Positions 54,440 through 64,000 of a DNA stretch of 64,000 bases are shown in pieces. Position numbers and translations under genes: made by a program. The notes beneath the pieces were generated by a model, which did no database searches, was not told the DNA's origin, and was given only the letters and a program-made list of their open reading frames with translations. Source of the stretch: Periplaneta americana (Eukaryota > Arthropoda > Insecta > Blattodea > Blattidae); NCBI RefSeq assembly GCF_040183065.1, contig NC_091131.1, forward strand, positions 99,758,330-99,822,329, read 5' to 3'. How positions within the stretch are numbered: position 1 is the first letter of the stretch; every line of letters starts with the position of its first letter.

Positions 54440-55073
54440 ATGGTGGATATTTGGGAAATTGTTGAATTTGCCGAGAATAATGAGGACATCCAGGAGATTA
54501 CTAAAGCTGCTCATGTTCATTGGCGTATTATTAGATACTGATAATAAATTCAAATTAAGATACAGATTTGATAAACAAACTGTATTAGACATCCTCGTCA
54601 TGTTTCAACATTCATTGATGAATAATAATACAAGAGGATTATCTGTTCCACCAATAATACAACTTCTTATTTCATCGCGATTTTACGCTTCGGGTAAGGA
54701 TTGATAGCTTAATATTGATACTGACTAATTCTAATAGAGAAAAGGTTATACAGTTGGATATGCAGTTAATTTATAATACTTGTGCTCGTCATAATGTTTT
54801 CTGCACATTGATTTCAGATAATTTTTAAGTAATTTCTGCAGACATACAGGGAATAACTCTGTCAGCTGTGAGCAGGATAATACCACAGTCTAGTATATAC
54901 AGTCACGAAGCTCAATACATAGGGAATATGCATCCATAGATAGTTGTTAACCACTAGGATCGCTACTATCGCCTCATCACAAACAATGTGAAATAGTGCC
55001 GGCACAGTCTATTGTTCCTAGTACCCTCAACAACTCAAGCTTCGTGACTGTATATACCAGACTGTGATAATAC
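54440..55073 (+). pseudogene. HARBI1-like transposase N-terminal part with intron
   Basis: Start ATG 54440: MVDIWEIVEFAENNEDIQEI, then after a frameshift DNKFKLRYRFDKQTVLDILV and PPIIQLLISSRFYASG. A donor G|GTAAGG at 54694 and an acceptor TTGATTTCAG at 54817 join in phase to ISADIQGITLSAVSRII, with one stop (TAA) just after the junction. This matches the helix-turn-helix region of Harbinger transposases. The MITE at 54884 cuts the second exon. Beyond it only SLVTSSYLPYL-like text remains and the DDE domain is missing. Confidence 0.75.
54884..55066. mobile_element. 183 bp MITE, copy 2, nested in Harbinger gene
   Basis: The ends CACAGTCTAGTATATACAGT and inverted CACAGTCTGGTATATACAGT are flanked by a perfect 7 bp duplication, ATAATAC (54877-54883 and 55067-55073). 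The sequence is nearly the same as 40649-40827. Confidence 0.9.
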
Positions 55074-55459
55074 GTCTCTTTCATAGTCTGTCATTGGTGA
55101 CATCTTCTTATCTTCCATATCTTCAGAATAAAGTTATTTTAAAGCAAGAATGGCTAACAATCGCTTAACATGTACCGATGTTCAATTTTTTCATTGATTT
55201 GTGGCTCAAAAGATGGCTTTGATTGTGGCAATGCCTACTCTATTTCAACTATCTATTAATTTAATTCGTTTAAAAGGCAGTGATTGTGATTGCCAACATT
55301 AGAACAAGATCATCAAATCGTGACTTACTGTAGTCAAAGTCAAAGTCTCAGAAATATTGTCTATGAATAGGACTTTTAATAAAGTTAAACTTTACTACGA
55401 AAGTCGACTTTGGAAAGTCTTCATCCAAAGTCTCGTTTATGAATGCAGCTGTGAGTTAC

Positions 55460-57080
55460 TGGACTTTAGTTACTGCAGGGTCTGTAGTAAAATCTCAAGT
55501 ATCTAGTGTTTCAAGTGTAAAAAATTACAAACACCACCTTTAACGTAAAGAATTAGAGTATAAAATGACATCAAATTTAAAAATGACGAAATTGATCATT
55601 TTTGGCCATTGGAAGTGTCGATTCATAATAAAATTGGACTTCCTAGTCTTCTTTTGCATTTGATATATTATATTATAATATTGTTTTCGATTGTTTGATG
55701 TTTGGCATTCCTGCTATGTGTTCATACCAATAATTATGTGAATATTCTTGTCGACAATAAAAGATAATATGAAATACAATTTCTGTGAGTGTATATGATT
55801 CCTTATAAAACCCTATCCTCGGTTTCTTGTCCATTATCTTTGAACCTCCTACATATCCTACTTCAAGAGCAAACATGACTGACTGCAGGCACTTCTATCA
55901 CCAATTCTAAGGCTCAATAATAGCAGGAATTCATATTTCAACATTGATGCCTTGGATGCCTAATGCATGTGTCTCAAGAGCTCTGCACTCAAAACTGCAT
56001 AGACATATTTCTAATGCACACCTCTACTCATCATATGAATCTCACTGTACAACTCAACTTGCATTGATTTAGGTTTTTTTGTCAGTAATATTACATAATG
56101 TTGGCACTTACAATGACAAACAATTCAACTATGGTACTACCAAGATGACAGAAATTAACAACTGGGACTACTATGATGGTATTTATACTTTGATAGAATA
56201 CCAATTTTAAAAAATCTTACATTGTCACTTATTAATATTTCATTTACTTCGTTTTTATTCCACTACAATGCAGTTTTACTATATTAACTCAAATAGCACC
56301 AATATCACAACCATCTTCTATATCTATGTATATGGCAGTGATTATTTTTTTTCGTATCTATACATAAATAAAAAAATGTAAGTACTACAAATAGTTCTAA
56401 GTATAAGTTTTTTAAGCCAATCAAAGGAAATAAAAACCATAAGCAAAAATGTTGAGTCTTTCATAATATTATCAATTTAAATGCTGACTGTTACTGCCAC
56501 AAGTTTGCAAAAGCATTCATCCAATATCAACGTAATCTACAAAGGATTAATTTAGAAAATATTCATTCCTTCTTATTTAAATAAAACACTGCTGATATTA
56601 ATTACAATGGAAGGCATTATACCACAAGAAATAATATAACATTCTTTCTCTTTTCACATTAAATTAAAAAATAATGTTCAGGGAAAGAGACACATTGAGG
56701 ATTCCAAGTTCTACATGTACTTAATGGTCTAAGTCATATTTTGTCTAACCACTATGTAAAATTCCTACTTTATTTCTCATAGGAAAAAATAAAACTCAAG
56801 TTCAGAGAATGTCAAACTGATAAACCTGTAAAGTTCTAGAGCAACAGACTGAAGGGTAATGCAACCATTAAAGAACAGATTTTATATTGTCGGTTAAGAA
56901 TGAAAACCTCGTATATCAATTTAAAAAAAAATGCTTTTTGGCTTAATCGAAAGATAATCTCGTAACAACTGTTTCTGTTTCTGATTTAAAAGTTAAATTT
57001 GGTCAATTATGTTTAAAAAATATAAAAATGAAATCTACAGACTTTTTTGTTCCTCCTGTAAAGTTTGGTTTTCGTGAGAT
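55460..57080. other. Non-coding AT-rich stretch
   Basis: No gene, tRNA-like box or inverted ends were recognised. Confidence 0.5.
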
Positions 57081-57084
57081 ACGA

Positions 57085-57870
57085 GATAGGTTTGGAAGTA
57101 AAACCCGAAAAGACAAAGTATATGACTATGTCTCATGATGAATATTGTACGAAATGGAAATATAAAAATTAGAAATTTATCCTTCCAAGATGTGAAAAAA
57201 TTCAAATAACTTGGAGCAACAGTACCGGTAACAAATATAAATGACAGAACACAAAATAAATATGGGAAATGCCTGTTGAGAAGCTTTTGTCATCCAGTCT
57301 GCTCTCAAAAAACCTGAAAGTTAGAATTTATAAAACAGTTATATTACCAGTTGTTCTGTATGATTGTGAAACTTAAATTCTCACTTTGAGAGAGAAACAG
57401 AGGTAAAGGGTCTTTGAGAATAAGGTACTTAGGAAAATATTTGGGGCTAAGTTTTTTGAATAGAGTTGTGTTAAAAATACGTTGTGAGTTGGTTAAAATG
57501 TATGGAGAAATTGGGATTTTTTTTATTGTGTATAATCTTTAGTTTTTTATTAAGTCCAGTTTTTGTTTTTCAGTTTGTTCAATGAGTTTTATTCTTGCTA
57601 AGAGGGATAGTTATAGAAAAATGAAGTACACTGCAGAACTGCACACATTGCATTCTTCACCTAACATAATTAGGAACATTAAATCCAGACATTTGAGATG
57701 GGCATGGCATGTAGCACGTATGGGCAAATCCAGAAATGCATATAGAGTGTTAGTTGGGAGGTCGGAGGGAAAAAGACCTTTGGGAGGCCGAGACGTAAAT
57801 AGAAGGATAATATTAAAATGAATTTGAGGGAGGTGACATGATTGTAGAGATTGGATTAATCTTGCTCAGG
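57085..57870 (+). pseudogene. LINE family 1, copy C, decayed
   Basis: The fragments match copies A and B: IGLEV.PEKTKYM near 57085, KVRIYKTVILPVVLYDCET near 57318, RHLRWAWHVARMGKSRNAYR near 57690 and EGKRPLG. Many indels separate them. A 147 bp segment (57452-57597) is inserted between two copies of GCTAAG. The 3' part stops before the usual tail. It is the oldest of the three copies. Confidence 0.8.
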
Positions 57871-57874
57871 GTAA

Positions 57875-59520
57875 CAATTGAAAATTTCTATTTTGCCTTC
57901 CTCCATCCGCTATTTCAATATCTAAATGTGGTGTCAATCTCCTATGTTTGTAAGCACATCTCGTTTCATATGTCTAACTTGAAAATGATTTCTCTTTTAA
58001 TTCCACAAATAATGACCTCAATGTTCTCTCAGTATGAGCCATTTTACATAAAATTAATATGCAACACATGTATGTATGCACTTTTGATTAAATTAACACT
58101 CAACAACGAAGCACATTCACAGAACACCAATACAGAGCAATATATTATTGTGCAGGTGAGGCTACTCGTGTTTCGTACCTAGATGTAGCAAATTCATACC
58201 TCTTTCTCGGTCCCCTCTCAAGCTTTCGAGTTGAGGCCATACCCATGCCTTTAGAGGCTTCTGCCACAAGCCTCGCACTGAACTCTCAATCCTGGAATGA
58301 CTGTCAACAGTAGAACTTAATATATGATAGAATAGGAGTGAAACCAAGTGTTATGATACATCGTTATTACAAACTTATAGGCCTACTGTTATTAAATATA
58401 ATACAAATTTTTGGTAGGCTAAGCCTCAAAAGTTTCTTAACGGCTTCGCCACTTGGACTAGCTAAGATATGAACTCAGGTCTCCAGTATGAAAAGTCAAC
58501 ATCCTAGCTCCAGAAATAGCATAGTCTATTCCAAATTTAAAGTGGGAATCCTGAGGACATCTAAGCGTTGGTGCAGATACATGGAATCATGTTAATATGT
58601 TCCTCATTATCGCATTTTCCAGTATACGATATCTAATAAAATTATGAAAATCCCAGTTCCATTAAATACATGCTAAAACTTTAGTATGTTTTACCATTTA
58701 TTAAATTTGAAGTCCTCTGGTACCTAGATGAAGGTATATGGAATCAACAGAACTGTATTAACATATTCAGGTATCCAAAGGAGTACAAATTTAACTTCAT
58801 CTAATATAATCTACAACGGACATGTGGCTATAGTCTATCCAAAATAACGGCCCTGAATGTAAACATGTCCGAAGTACTAAGGGTTAAAGGAAAGAAAGCG
58901 TTCTTTCCTTTTCATTTTTTTCTTGGGTATATGAACTGTTATTTCATAATTTGTAGCAAAGATGTGGTATACTCTTAGTTTATCTTAAAAATAACACACA
59001 ACAGTGCCTCATATAATGTGAAATTGTCCACACGTTATCTGTATAACTGACTAACAAAAGTTTGTTATGGCATAAAAAATACAGTGACGGAGACTACTGT
59101 GTTTGTCCCATACATTACCAATTTAAAAATGTATAAATAGCTGAGATATTTTGTTTAATAAATGTCGTCAATTTTTTATTTAGGTGTAGTATTCGATATC
59201 ACGGACAGAGGCATATAAATGCGAAAAATACATAATATAATCAATATGCTGCAACACAAGTTGGAGTGGGTTAGTAGAACACGTGCATAGAGTAATATGT
59301 TAAGCGCAGGTCTTATGTTGGATGGACTAAAGCAACTCTTAAGTCAGTCTTTTCATGTCAACACCAGACTAATGCATGTAGGAAAACTGTATTACACAAT
59401 CTTTCATGAGTACCAGCTCATCAGTACAGTGTTTCAAGCTTTCAAGCAATTAATGCAGCAATAGAACATACTGTATTTATAATAAAACTGGATTTCTAAG
59501 TACAATAAAAATGTAATAGA
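57875..59520. other. Mostly non-coding, possible SINE head
   Basis: A minus-strand stretch at about 58435-58515 (GGAGCTAGGATGTTGAC and GAGTTCATATC) is weakly tRNA-like. Nothing else was recognised. Confidence 0.35.
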
Positions 59521-59522
59521 TA

Positions 59523-59802
59523 CAGACCGATTATTTAGTCCTGACAGCTCAGCGACGTGAAAGAGGGGAAGTAATAGGAGTAGTGGGGAGAGTTCCGGAA
59601 TAGAGATAAGGGCGAGAGGTCGGTAAAAGAATGCAGTACAGCTTAACTGTACTGGAAACACAACACTGTACCGCATGCGTGACATCCGATCACTCAGACT
59701 GCAGGCAACAGACTAACCTGAACATCCCTTGGCGTAACTTAATGGACTCGCCTGACACAGGCGTATATTATCGGCAACTGTCAGGATTAAATAATCGTAC
59801 TG
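59523..59802. mobile_element. Pogo/mariner-type MITE, 280 bp
   Basis: The ends CAGACCGATTATTTAGTCCT, then GACAG, pair with inverted CAGTACGATTATTTAATCCT, then GACAG. TA borders both sides (59521-59522 and 59803-59804). No coding capacity. Confidence 0.8.
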
Positions 59803-60243
59803 TAAATAAAGACATATTAACCACATAAAAAAAGTTAAAAATCAACATAACAATGTAACATGTTCATATCCAGAGATCTTTCACAAACAACACACACACA
59901 CATTCAGAAGAAGCAGCTTCGGAATTCCATTGTTTGATGGGATTTATCACCACCTGCATTTCAGAACTGTATACAGCTTACATCTTCAGGGTAATAGGCT
60001 TGGAAGGTCACGTGCTCATTTGGCTCATTTTGCCTAACTACTCCAAACAACAGAGTAGGGGATTCTTAAAATCTAGTCATATTACTTTGAAGATGAACCT
60101 GTATGTAGTTCTAAAATGTTAGAGATGTTAAGTCCGAACATACTGTGGAATACCCGAAAGTTTTCTTTTGAACAATTACCATGAAAGTCTAAAATCTCTA
60201 AATACACACATCCAAATACTTCCCTGTAAATTTGTTTATTATA

Positions 60244-61148
60244 CAGTGTGTTACAAAAAAGTATCCAATATTTTAGGAGGTGACAGTATCCATCAAAACA
60301 AGAAAAAAATGTCTAATAAACAGGGGTCCTACAACACGTACTTTCTGAGATCTGAACACTTGTTCATAGGAGGTGCTCAATGTGACGTCCATTTATGGCA
60401 GTGCATTTTTTTGCCCTACAATACAGCAGGCCATCAGATAATCATACTGTAATTGACACCCCTGGCATGGAATACTGATACGTCGCAAGGAATACTGAAA
60501 AGAAAAGTTTGGTTGTGGATATGAGTGGGATTCAGCAGAGATGGTGTTGTGAATTCTCGTAGTCAGCATGTGTAGGCTGATGAAAATTCCCATGCACTTG
60601 AAGAAACAAGGCATCAGCACCGATTCTCAATTAACGTATGGGCAGGCGTTCTTGGCGACAGATTAAGGGCCATACGTGCTACCACAGAGATTAACTGGGG
60701 CTTGTTATCAGGACTTTCTAATTAATGTATTGTCTACCTTGCTGGAATATGTGCCATTTCAGCAAAGACTACAGATGTGGTTCATGCATGATGGCACACC
60801 AGCATATTTTTTCCGCAATAAGCACAAACACCTGACGCTGATATTTCAGGACCCCTGGATTGAATGGGGAGGCGCCACACCTTGGCCTGCATTTCCTCAT
60901 ACCTAAACCCCCTAGACTTTTGGTTATCAAGAACAACCAGGTCAATTTCAAAGAGTGCGTGATTCCTTACGCCAAAGGGCAGAGGAATGCATTGCCATGA
61001 ATGGATGTCACATTGAGCACCTCCTATGAGCAAGTGTTCAGATCTCAGAAAGTATGTGTTGTAGGACCCATGTTTATTAGACTTTTTTTCTTGTTTTGAT
61101 GCATACTAGCACCTCCTAAAATATTGGATACTTTTTTCTTAACACCTG
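60244..61148 (+). mobile_element. Mariner-like (DUF4817/DDE_3) element with ~180 bp inverted repeats
   Basis: 60244-60425 is repeated inverted at about 60968-61148 (landmarks AAGTATCCAATATTTTAGGA, TTCTGAGATCTGAACACTTG, CATAGGAGGTGCTCAATGTG). The termini are CAGTGTGTTA and CAGGTGTTAA, with TA on both sides. The central 540 bp hold part of the transposase. Confidence 0.87.
60540..61000 (+). pseudogene. DDE_3 transposase fragment of the 60244-61148 element
   Basis: The pieces are VWADENSHALEETRHQHRFS then INVWAGVLGD near 60560-60650; a 76-codon open stretch LTGACYQDFLINVLSTLLEY with QMWFMHDGTPAYF (second catalytic aspartate in HDGTPA); then after frame changes SYLNPLDFWLS near 60900. The N-terminal DUF4817 part is missing and the C-terminus overlaps the right arm. 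The copy is inactive. Confidence 0.8.
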
Positions 61149-61149
61149 T

Positions 61150-61885
61150 ATAACATATTAGGAGTACAAAGTTATAAGAAGCATCATCTTTGGAAAATTG
61201 TTCCTAGTAGTGCATAACAGATTAAGATTTGCAAATGTATCTTCTTTTATAAATTGATTTTAATTCTGGATTCTGATACCAGGTAATTAAAAACAAATAT
61301 GATAACATAGTAAGTTCCTAAGGTTATTTCTTTAGGAATTGTAATTATTACATATATTTCATAAACGAAAATTTTGATGCTTACCCTTCATTTAATGAAT
61401 ATGAAATTCATGAATTTAGCTGTATTTGCATGGAGTATGGTAATACTGTACATGACAGCTTAAAAGGAAGTCAATTCTGATTCAAATGTCCAAATAACTA
61501 TGAATTTAATTTAGTTAAAGAATGTATTTCCAGTTATTCTGCAAATTCGCCTACTTCAAAGCTGCAGAAAAACATGAAACAATATAATGAAAACCTAAAG
61601 TGCACATTTAACAAGTGCATTTGGCAGAAAACAACGACTTTAACAATTTTCATAACAATCTGCCTTTGTAGACACTACTTCAACATCAGATACAATACAA
61701 TAAAAACAAGAACAATTCACAATGTGATCTGATAACTTATCATTATGCATAACCAATGAGACTGCACACCAATCTTGAGAGGAACTTAAAAAAAAAAAAA
61801 AAAGTTTACCAACTCAACAAAAAAAAGTAGGAAAGGAGTGGCAGGAGATTCACAGAATCCCAATTGCATGAATACATCTTTGTTT
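61150..61885. other. Non-coding AT-rich stretch
   Basis: No recognised feature. A poly-A run lies near 61789-61804. Confidence 0.5.
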
Positions 61886-61889
61886 TATT

Positions 61890-62129
61890 ATTTGTTGGTT
61901 GATTGGTTGGTTGCTAGTGTCTATCTGGCATATTAATATCAATCATTTTCGGCCTAGTTTTTCAATATAAAGCTACTACATTATCATTCTTTCATTTACC
62001 ACCGTCGAGTTCACTGCACTCCAATAATAGATATTCCTTATTTAAAGTTACAATATAATTTCTGCACAATGGGCAGTAGTTGTCCTTCATTAGTTCCATT
62101 CTGAAGAGATGTTCTGTAAGACAATCATG
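61890..62129 (-). pseudogene. Jockey-like LINE C-terminal knuckle with (AACC)n tail
   Basis: The minus strand reads HDCLTEHLFRMELMKDNYCP, then LCRNYIVTLNKEYLLLECSE and a stop at 61994. This is the Cys-rich knuckle (C-x2-C ... C) after RNase H, comparable to GHDCLAVHL..CTVC in the element at 50240-53760. A short 3' UTR ends in CAACCAACCAATCAACCAAC. It is 5'-truncated at about 62129. Confidence 0.7.
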
Positions 62130-62449
62130 TCTTTGTTTTATTGTTTTGTTCTTTTATTGTTATTTTTTATCGATAGGGATATATTCTTTTATTTAGTTAT
62201 TAGATAATGCTCGTTGCTTATTCCTTTGCAAGTAGATTGTGCAACACTCGATAGATAGCAGCATCTGCATGCATTTGGTATGTTAAGCATCTAGCAGACA
62301 CTTCTTGAACCTTGTGTTACACCAAAAATGTTAGATTTTTTCTCACCAACTGCACTTCAAACAAAAATGTATTCAGAGTAAGATGAGGGTGACAAAGAAA
62401 GAGAAAGAGGAGAAAATATTAAGCCAAAAAATCTTATTATATGAAAAGT

Positions 62450-62754
62450 ATTCAGCCATTTTGAATATCTCTTGCTTCTCCTATTCCAACTTGAAGTGAC
62501 AATTCTTTCACTGTTACACATCTGTCAGCCACAACCATGTTGCTAACGCGATGTACATTGTCAGGGTCTGCAGTGCAAGGAATAGCCCGAATATTGGAAT
62601 GCCCTCTTTCATCAGATAATCTGCTTGCCCACCGACTAACCGTACTGCGATCGACAGCCGCAACTCCATATACCTTTTTCAACCTCTCGTTCTCACAGCA
62701 CAGGAACTCGATAACAGCACGTTGCTTCTGATGAATGTCAAGTACAGCAGTCAT
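62450..62754 (-). pseudogene. Mariner (SETMAR-like) transposase N-terminus
   Basis: The open frame of 100 codons from ATG 62754 reads MTAVLDIHQKQRAVIEFLCC, VAAVDRSTVSRWASRLSDER, then DNVHRVSNMVVADRCVTVKE and LSLQVGIGEA. These are the two helix-turn-helix subdomains that bind the mariner ends. Relative to the family a few residues are missing after the first helix (between ENE and RLKKVYG). It ends just after IGEA, where the DDE domain should begin. It is a truncated copy. The start is convincing. Confidence 0.8.
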
Positions 62755-62759
62755 CTTAA

Positions 62760-64000
62760 AAGAGTGCTATCACGATGCCACTCACGGGAACGACTTAAAT
62801 TAAATTTGAATATAAGGGGAAGGATGTATCTATGACCTCCATAAATTGCAAAGATGTAGAATAAAAAAATAAATAAAATGTTGTGCATTACTTTCGGAGT
62901 GGTCCTCGTTAACATAAAATGAAAAAACTTAAGTCATTATATATGTGACTTCGTCTCTTTACAATTACAATGCTCATAGTCATAACCACAGACTTGAACA
63001 TGGCCGAGGGCAATGAATTTTTAATGATGATTATGATGATGATGATGATGATGATGATGATAATTTGCCAGGCTTCCTTTGTAAGTGGAAGGAAGGGTAG
63101 ATTTACAGCATGTAAAAAATATGTCCCTAAATTTTGAAATTTTCAAGCAAAATTTACTTGTCTTATGTTATCTGTGTCAAAACACAATTTTGCCAGTCAA
63201 CATGCTTGTCTATTATACTACTACCAAGACCAATAAAATCTTCCTTCTAGGTCATCTCAGAAAGCAGACTAGCCAAAGGTCATAGTTGACAATATTTGTA
63301 GGCATTTGGAACCAGCCAACTGCAAAAATAATTTTTAAATAAGAGAATAATAATTAAATGCAATGGTTTGTGTTTGTCCCTGCCTATAGCTAGGAAAAAT
63401 GTCCCATTGCTTGCGTTCATGATAATTCACTACCTATTTTAGAGAAGTTCATACACTTCTCTACCTAATACACAAACTGACTGTACCACTGATATATCTA
63501 ATGGACATAATCTGTCGTGAAAATTATGTAAAATTAGTAATTTACTATAAACGATAAATTATTTGTGCATAATTTTGCTGTGGTTGCCAACAAACAACTG
63601 TCTCAAAATTATTTTCACTTAGCAAATGTGCTGAAGAAAACGTAGTCATAGATATCACAGAAATATGTTGGGGATTATGAAATATTAATACACCACATAT
63701 TACGTTAAAACATAATTATTTCAAGAGCTCCTCAATGGCAGTGGGAGAAGGCAAGGATAGGAAAATTTAAGAAATTATACGCAAGTATAAATATTTCAAC
63801 ACCAGAATAACTGAGTAGTATACTGTACAAGGATAAGTAGTGAAAGAATATGCAAGATGGCAGAACTATTACGATTCAGTTTGAAAATAATACAAGAAAA
63901 ATACGAAGAGATATAAAAAATGCGGGAATAATAAATTACCATTCTTCTAAAGAAGTAAAAAATATTACACCTCACTTTTCAACTAATGGAGCCTATAATG
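62760..64000. other. Non-coding stretch to window end
   Basis: Contains a (GAT)n microsatellite at about 63020-63062. No gene or element end was recognised. Confidence 0.5.
63020..63062. repeat. (GAT)n microsatellite
   Basis: About 13 GAT units, slightly imperfect. Confidence 0.9.

Larger units (their letters stand above)
54264..55452 (+). mobile_element. PIF/Harbinger element, internally deleted
   Basis: The left end TATTCATAGACGAGACTTTG and inverted right end CATTCATAAACGAGACTTTG pair over about 27 bases. Further AAAGTC/GACTTT motifs repeat on both inner sides (54300-54420 and 55320-55430). Inside is the 5' part of a HARBI1-like transposase. A 183 bp MITE inserted at 54884. The 3 bp duplication is not clear. 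Confidence 0.8.

Noticed and set aside
1-64000. CRISPR arrays, operons, endogenous virus or host gene clusters
   Set aside because: No evenly spaced repeat-spacer pattern, no prokaryotic gene organisation, and no viral capsid, envelope or LTR pair was seen.

Overview
This 64 kb window looks like non-genic, repeat-dominated DNA from an insect. A blattodean (cockroach or termite) is the best guess. The reasons are AT-rich eukaryotic sequence, spliceosomal introns inside transposon genes, tRNA-derived SINEs, several LINE families with short tandem-repeat 3' tails, Helitrons with arthropod-style termini, many mariner, hAT, PIF/Harbinger, MULE and pogo remnants, and short runs of the insect telomere motif TTAGG. 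The species guess comes from how familiar the LINE and SINE families look; no search was run. I see no convincing host gene. Two stretches (9081-9446, and around 39647-40069) are weak exon candidates.

Layout. 1-5 kb: a mariner remnant with long inverted repeats, an hAT-type MITE, and a PIF/Harbinger-like element carrying a spliced MADF (Myb/SANT-like) gene. 5-8 kb: a 5'-truncated LINE, then a MULE-like element whose ends are arrays of a TTCCCGAA motif, with an hAT MITE nested inside. 8-15.5 kb: SINEs, an R1/Jockey-like LINE 3' end, a GC-rich repeat, a MITE and two mariner remnants. 15.9-17.85 kb: the most unusual item, a 1.94 kb unit with CACTGGYCAACAA inverted ends and flanking TA, enclosing a broken gene of a conserved arthropod protein family that is not normally named as a transposase. 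18.4-31 kb: several hAT-type elements, an R2-like LINE end, hAT and DUF4817/mariner-type transposase remnants, and a LINE tail. 31.2-34.2 kb: one Helitron nested in another, with a SINE in the outer one. 34-43 kb: SINEs, an 810 bp hAT-type element, a 0.18 kb MITE inside a SINE, a purine-rich minisatellite and a Harbinger MITE. 43-47 kb: a LINE with a 15 bp target duplication and a mariner-type element with about 165 bp inverted repeats, itself hit by a 124 bp retroposed repeat. 50-55.5 kb: a Jockey-like LINE interrupted by a pogo element, a LINE fragment and a SINE, then a Harbinger relic with an intron and an inserted MITE. 57-63 kb: a decayed LINE, a pogo-type MITE and further mariner and LINE remnants.

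Nothing here works together as a pathway. The sequence records successive insertions, and the nesting gives relative ages. Almost every transposase or reverse transcriptase frame carries stops, frameshifts or truncations, so no element looks autonomous. Coordinates of element ends are exact where a target-site duplication could be read, and approximate otherwise.
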